From: Canna indica
Lineage: Eukaryota; Streptophyta; Magnoliopsida; Zingiberales; Cannaceae
Direction: 5' to 3'
Assembly: GCA_034359265.1 (NCBI GenBank)
Contig: CP136892.1
Span: 86,854,001 to 86,918,000 of the forward strand
Length of the DNA stretch: 64,000 bases
The stretch's first letter is position 1. Every line of letters begins with the position of its first letter. The notes beneath the pieces were generated by a model. That model made no database searches and was not told where the DNA came from. It saw only the letters and a program-made list of their open reading frames with translations. The translations under genes and the position numbers were made by a program. This document shows, in pieces, positions 60,602 through 64,000 of the stretch.

Positions 60602-60940
60602 ATGGCAACGCCTGCGGCTTACCATCTTGCTCTTCTCTCAAGTCTCTCCATTAACACCGCCATCGCTCTGCTCCTCCTTGCGGCGATGGCTTCCGTTGTC
60701 ATCTCCCTCTGCGCCGCTCACAAGCACTCCAAGATGTACCCAAAGGAGAAGTACAAAGTGAGGAGTACTCCACCGACGAAGGAGGAGAAGATGCTCATCG
60801 TTGACATCAGCAGCAAAGAGAGTACTGAAACAGAAGAGGAGGCCTTGTGGAAGAAGAGCATCATCATGGGCGAAAGGTGCAAGCCGCTGGATTTCTCCGG
60901 CCAAATCTTGTACGACTCCCACGGAAATCGTTTGATCTAA
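60602..60940 (+). CDS. Small membrane-anchored protein of an uncharacterised plant family
   Basis: Single exon, 112 aa from MATPAAYH; an in-frame ATG eight codons upstream (60578) is an alternative start. Residues about 9-38 are strongly hydrophobic (LALLSSL, IALLLLAAMASVVISL), a probable membrane segment or uncleaved signal. A basic stretch (HKHSKMYPKEKYK) and an acidic stretch (STETEEEALW) follow. The C-terminal block WKKSIIMGERCKPLDFSG...LYDSHGNRL matches the conserved W-x-x-(S/T)-I-x-MGE-(R/K)-C-(K/Q)-PLDFSG-x-I-x-YD motif shared with the neighbour at 62800. I know this motif from unannotated small plant proteins; no function is established. The two genes are about 2 kb apart on the same strand, consistent with an old tandem duplication. 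Confidence 0.75.
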   Translation: MATPAAYHLALLSSLSINTAIALLLLAAMASVVISLCAAHKHSKMYPKEKYKVRSTPPTKEEKMLIVDISSKESTETEEEALWKKSIIMGERCKPLDFSGQILYDSHGNRLI

Positions 60941-61583
60941 TTAATTTCATCAGTGCGTGCAGCCAGGTGGAGATGATCAAATCTAGTGTGTCTCTGTCAT
61001 AATATTTAGATCTAAAGAGTGCTCTCAACCAGATTAGTTAATTATGTCTTCTTAATTATCTTGCGTTGTGATCAGATAGCCAAGTGAAAACTCTTCGATG
61101 TTGACCTCGATGACAAATTTCCAATTATTGCGAATTAATCAAAATAATAATTGAGAAATTGGGTTTAATAATTTGATAGCAAGTTTGGGAAGGTAGCATA
61201 TTACCCTTGAAGTCGATATATATCAACTATGGTGTTATATATATTAAATGCGTTGGGCCTTGTAGGTTGACCTTCGCCATACATAGAAATCACTGAGAGT
61301 TGACCCTAACTAGCAGACAATGTTAGATGGACCTCGACCTCCCTCTGTCCACTTCATTTCAGGCATCATTTCACCATGCCAAGTTGCCAACATATAAATT
61401 AAATCTAATTTAATTGTAATACTCCGTAGAACAAGTATACTGACCTTTGAGGAAGGCTGACCTCGTACAGCTAGCTTTGGCCTTTCATGAACCTTAAGTT
61501 TCAATTAACCACATCTAGCTAAATTGGAAAAGATATATAAACTAATTAATTAATTACCTTCAATCTACTGGTCATGTTCTCGA

Positions 61584-61585
<2 letters not shown>

Positions 61586-61614
<29 letters not shown>
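61586..61614. repeat. (AT)n microsatellite
   Basis: About 14 AT units. Confidence 0.95.
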
Positions 61615-61616
<2 letters not shown>

Positions 61617-62599
61617 ACCTTAAGTACGCATAGTATCTGATATGCATGGATATATATATGTGAACTGATGAAGAAGTCTAATATATATATTATCTAATAA
61701 TTAAGTATGGTATCTGCAAATATCATTAATTTCATGCACTTTCTTAGATTGTTCATGCCCTATTTAATTATGCTGTTGGGTGGACTTTGATGCTTATATA
61801 CTGCTTAATTGGGGGTGGTGATATATCCATTATATATGCTCAACATTTGGCCGGGTCTTCTCAAGCCATTCCTCATCAATATGGATGACGAATTGAAGCT
61901 GAGAGAGATTGGAGTTGCATGCGTGGGGGTCCCAAATGCAACTCAGACATGGCACGAAATGTTGGCCAACTAATCCCTGGGACAATATATATCTATGTAT
62001 AGTTGGTTCATCATATAATTAATTAATGAAAGCTACCCCAAAACCTCTTCTTCTCCTCCCACATGTTATTTTCCCAACTGAATGGATCACCCTTTTCTTT
62101 CTCTTTTTCTCAGATTGCACCCAAATCCATGGCTTATACACCAAGTTAATACAACTGTACTTCAAATTCAATTCCCCAAATTAAAGTTGCGGTTAGGTTC
62201 AATTAATTTGATTTTTGTTTTTTCAGCAATATATAATTGATCGTGATTTATATATATTCATAATTACTCCTTAATTATAGCTTGATTAGAATTTACCACC
62301 ACATGCAATATATTGCAGTTTTATAATGCATGGTTATTGCAAGGAAAGTGATGTATGAATGATTCAACGATCAATATGATCGACTTCTTCAATTTCTTGC
62401 TTGTATTACCAAATACCTTCACAGAAGTCAATCCCATTCTTTCCTCTCTTTTAGGTACTTTTGCTTTGCATCTTCTATTCCTTGATGACGATAAAAACAT
62501 CATCAGATTATATAAACTCGAGTTGAATAATCCTTTATAATTTGTTGGACCAGCAAGCCTTGAAATTTTCTACCTAGATCTAATCAATCAAGCCCCCAT

Positions 62600-62621
62600 A
62601 AATAAATAAATAAATAAATAA
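62600..62621. repeat. (AAAT)n microsatellite
   Basis: Five to six AAAT units. Confidence 0.95.
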
Positions 62622-62724
62622 TCCCTTATTAGAGAGAATAATTAATTACAAGAAAAATAATATAAAAAGACCGGTCCAATTATAACGTTATATACTGCAT
62701 CGATATTTCTACCTCTTCTCCATC

Positions 62725-62734
62725 TATATATAAA
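62725..62734 (+). promoter_or_regulatory. TATA box of the small gene at 62800
   Basis: TATATATAAA, about 66 bp upstream of the chosen ATG. This leaves a short leader and supports the 62800 start over the ATGs at 62736 (other frame) and 62764. Confidence 0.6.
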
Positions 62735-62799
62735 CATGTACAAGGCGAAGCCAAGAGCTCAAATTGCCGAGCTCCGGAGGACGGACGGACCGATCGACC

Positions 62800-63162
62800 A
62801 TGACGATAGGGCTGCTCCACGCGGTCTCCGCTCTGCTGTCGCGCGCGGCGAGGAAGCTCTCCCGGCGGCGGTCCAGCGTCCTCACTTCCGACGACGTCGG
62901 CACCAAGAAGAAAGATGGGAAGGAGAGCTTCGGCGGCGCCAACGAGGTCGACAGGGACGGAGAGCTGGGCGAGGACGGCGTGTGGCGGAGGACGATACTC
63001 ATGGGCGAGAAGTGCCAGCCGCTGGATTTCTCCGGGGTCATCTACTACGACAACGACGGGCGCCGCCTCGCGGAGGTGCCCACGCCGCGCTCGCCGCTGC
63101 GCAGCCCGCTGCCTTCCTTCGCCGTCAAGAGTCCGGTCGCCGCCGCCGCCTACGTTAGTTAA
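62800..63162 (+). CDS. Small protein, paralogue of the gene at 60602
   Basis: Single exon, 120 aa from MTIGLLHAVSAL. A longer in-frame start at 62764 exists, but its extra residues look like leader sequence and it leaves almost no UTR after the TATA box. The N-terminus is amphipathic and basic (SRAARKLSRRRSS), with no long hydrophobic segment, unlike the paralogue. The conserved block is VWRRTILMGEKCQPLDFSG...IYYDNDGRRL, followed by a Pro/Ser-rich tail (TPRSPLRSPLPS). Coding GC is very high, with GC-rich third positions, against a moderate-GC paralogue. Function unknown; the conserved Cys and PLDFSG suggest a binding motif, but that is speculation. Confidence 0.75.
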   Translation: MTIGLLHAVSALLSRAARKLSRRRSSVLTSDDVGTKKKDGKESFGGANEVDRDGELGEDGVWRRTILMGEKCQPLDFSGVIYYDNDGRRLAEVPTPRSPLRSPLPSFAVKSPVAAAAYVS

Positions 63163-63885
63163 TTAGCGCGCGCGGCGAACCGTGTACGTCGTCATCAGTA
63201 CACACCTTCTTAATTAACTTCTCAGCCTTTGTTCGTGGTTTGTAGTTTCAATCTTGTTTACTTGTTCTTGTTTTGGTGTGCGCATGTAAATGAAGAAGTA
63301 ATAGGCGAGGATTCCTTTGCATGGTTTGAAAATTTCCATATTATATATCGAGTCCAATATTAATGGGAATTGGGAAAATTATAAATATATTAATCTGATC
63401 AAATGGATTCACGGAAGCATGCAGCTTTGATTCTTTACATGGATCATTATTCTCGAGCAAACAAAACAGTATCTTTGTCGGGTCAACGGACTCACAGCAC
63501 TCCTCCAATTTGATTCCTAAACTGGAGCTAATTAAGAAGAATATATATAGTTGCAGAAATATTCCACGGTTTGACTTGTAATACTCCATGAGAAGGAGGT
63601 GAAGCGCGCTGACCATTTCAGATTTCAGAGCTTGCTTGGTTTCGTTTTTTCAACGCTTGAATGTGTGTCCATTTGAATGCTACATGTGCGAAAAATGATA
63701 TATATATTTTGTCCACTCAAGAAATTAGAAAATAATGATTTAATTAAACCATCAAATATATCGGAACAGATTTACCAACCGGCTCAACCGACCGTAATGA
63801 ATGCAAGATACGGTCGAGGTTACGATTGGGTTTGGCGATCGGCCAAACAAATACTGCCTCCTTCCGCCTCGAGGGAGGCCTAACT
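63163..63885. other. Intergenic DNA
   Basis: 3' flank of the small gene, then AT-rich sequence to the promoter of the next gene. No feature recognised. Confidence 0.5.
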
Positions 63886-64000
63886 ATGGCTCTGCTGGTT
63901 CCTCCACGACCCTTGTCTTCCTTCTCCTGCTGGATCCCGACCATATCACCTCGGAACCCTAACGCTGAACCCCTCCTTCCCCCAACACGCAGAGGAGCTC
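63886..64000 (+). CDS. Start of a gene, possible plastid-targeted protein, cut by window end
   Basis: The ATG at 63886 opens a frame that stays open to the last base (38 codons). It starts MALLVPPRPLSSFSCW and continues rich in Ser, Pro, Arg and Asn with almost no acidic residues, the composition of a chloroplast transit peptide. Base composition rises in GC here, as in the other first exons of the window. No mature domain lies within the window, so the product is unknown and the start is tentative. Confidence 0.4.
   Translation, partial: MALLVPPRPLSSFSCWIPTISPRNPNAEPLLPPTRRGA

Larger units (their letters stand above)
60941..62720. other. Intergenic DNA between the two small paralogous genes
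   Basis: AT-rich, no gene recognised. Contains microsatellites at 61586 and 62600. Confidence 0.5.

Overview
The window is plant nuclear DNA, most likely from a monocot. Genes have many short exons with GT-AG introns in AT-rich intergenic DNA. Several first exons (RING-H2 gene, DEG7-type gene, the last small gene) are strongly GC-rich with GC-rich third positions. The surroundings carry typical plant transposons: hAT and Mutator MITEs, CACTA, LINE, SINE and copia-type LTRs. I cannot name the species. All exon models come from reading frame, splice consensus and family conservation; no alignment was run.

Layout. 1-9.6 kb: gene-poor repeat land. It holds a copia-type LTR cut by the window edge, two opposed copies of one hAT MITE, a second hAT MITE with target-site duplication, a 1.42-kb solo LTR, and a possible first exon of a secreted protein on the minus strand. 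10.0-18.2 kb (+): a 12-exon PHYTOCHROME-DEPENDENT LATE-FLOWERING (PHL)/SPT20-like gene (about 1126 aa). 18.56-19.68 kb: a non-autonomous hAT element with its own TATA box and a truncated BED-finger ORF. 21.8-23.0 kb (-): a decayed LINE. 23.96-24.46 kb (+): a single-exon RING-H2 E3 ligase of the RHA2 type. 25.67-26.96 kb (-): a six-exon, divergent NF-YC subunit. 28.8-29.9 kb: a fold-back repeat. 31.8-34.4 kb (+): a two-exon armadillo-repeat protein. 35.4-36.2 kb (-): a TRIM-like retroelement. 38.2-39.4 kb: a threefold repeat. 39.8-57.9 kb (+): a 24-exon DEG7-type protease gene (about 1120 aa) whose introns host several transposons and which has one GC-AG intron. 60.6 and 62.8 kb (+): two small paralogous proteins of an uncharacterised plant family. 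63.9 kb to the end (+): the start of another gene, possibly with a plastid transit peptide.

There is no operon-like logic. The genes are individually transcribed and functionally diverse: flowering/transcription, ubiquitin ligation, CCAAT-box transcription, ARM scaffold and proteolysis. The only clear local relationship is the tandem pair of small proteins. I found no convincing new multi-gene system. The least ordinary material is transposon structure: palindrome-rich subterminal regions, one TATA box inside a perfect hairpin, and a BED finger that has lost a zinc ligand.
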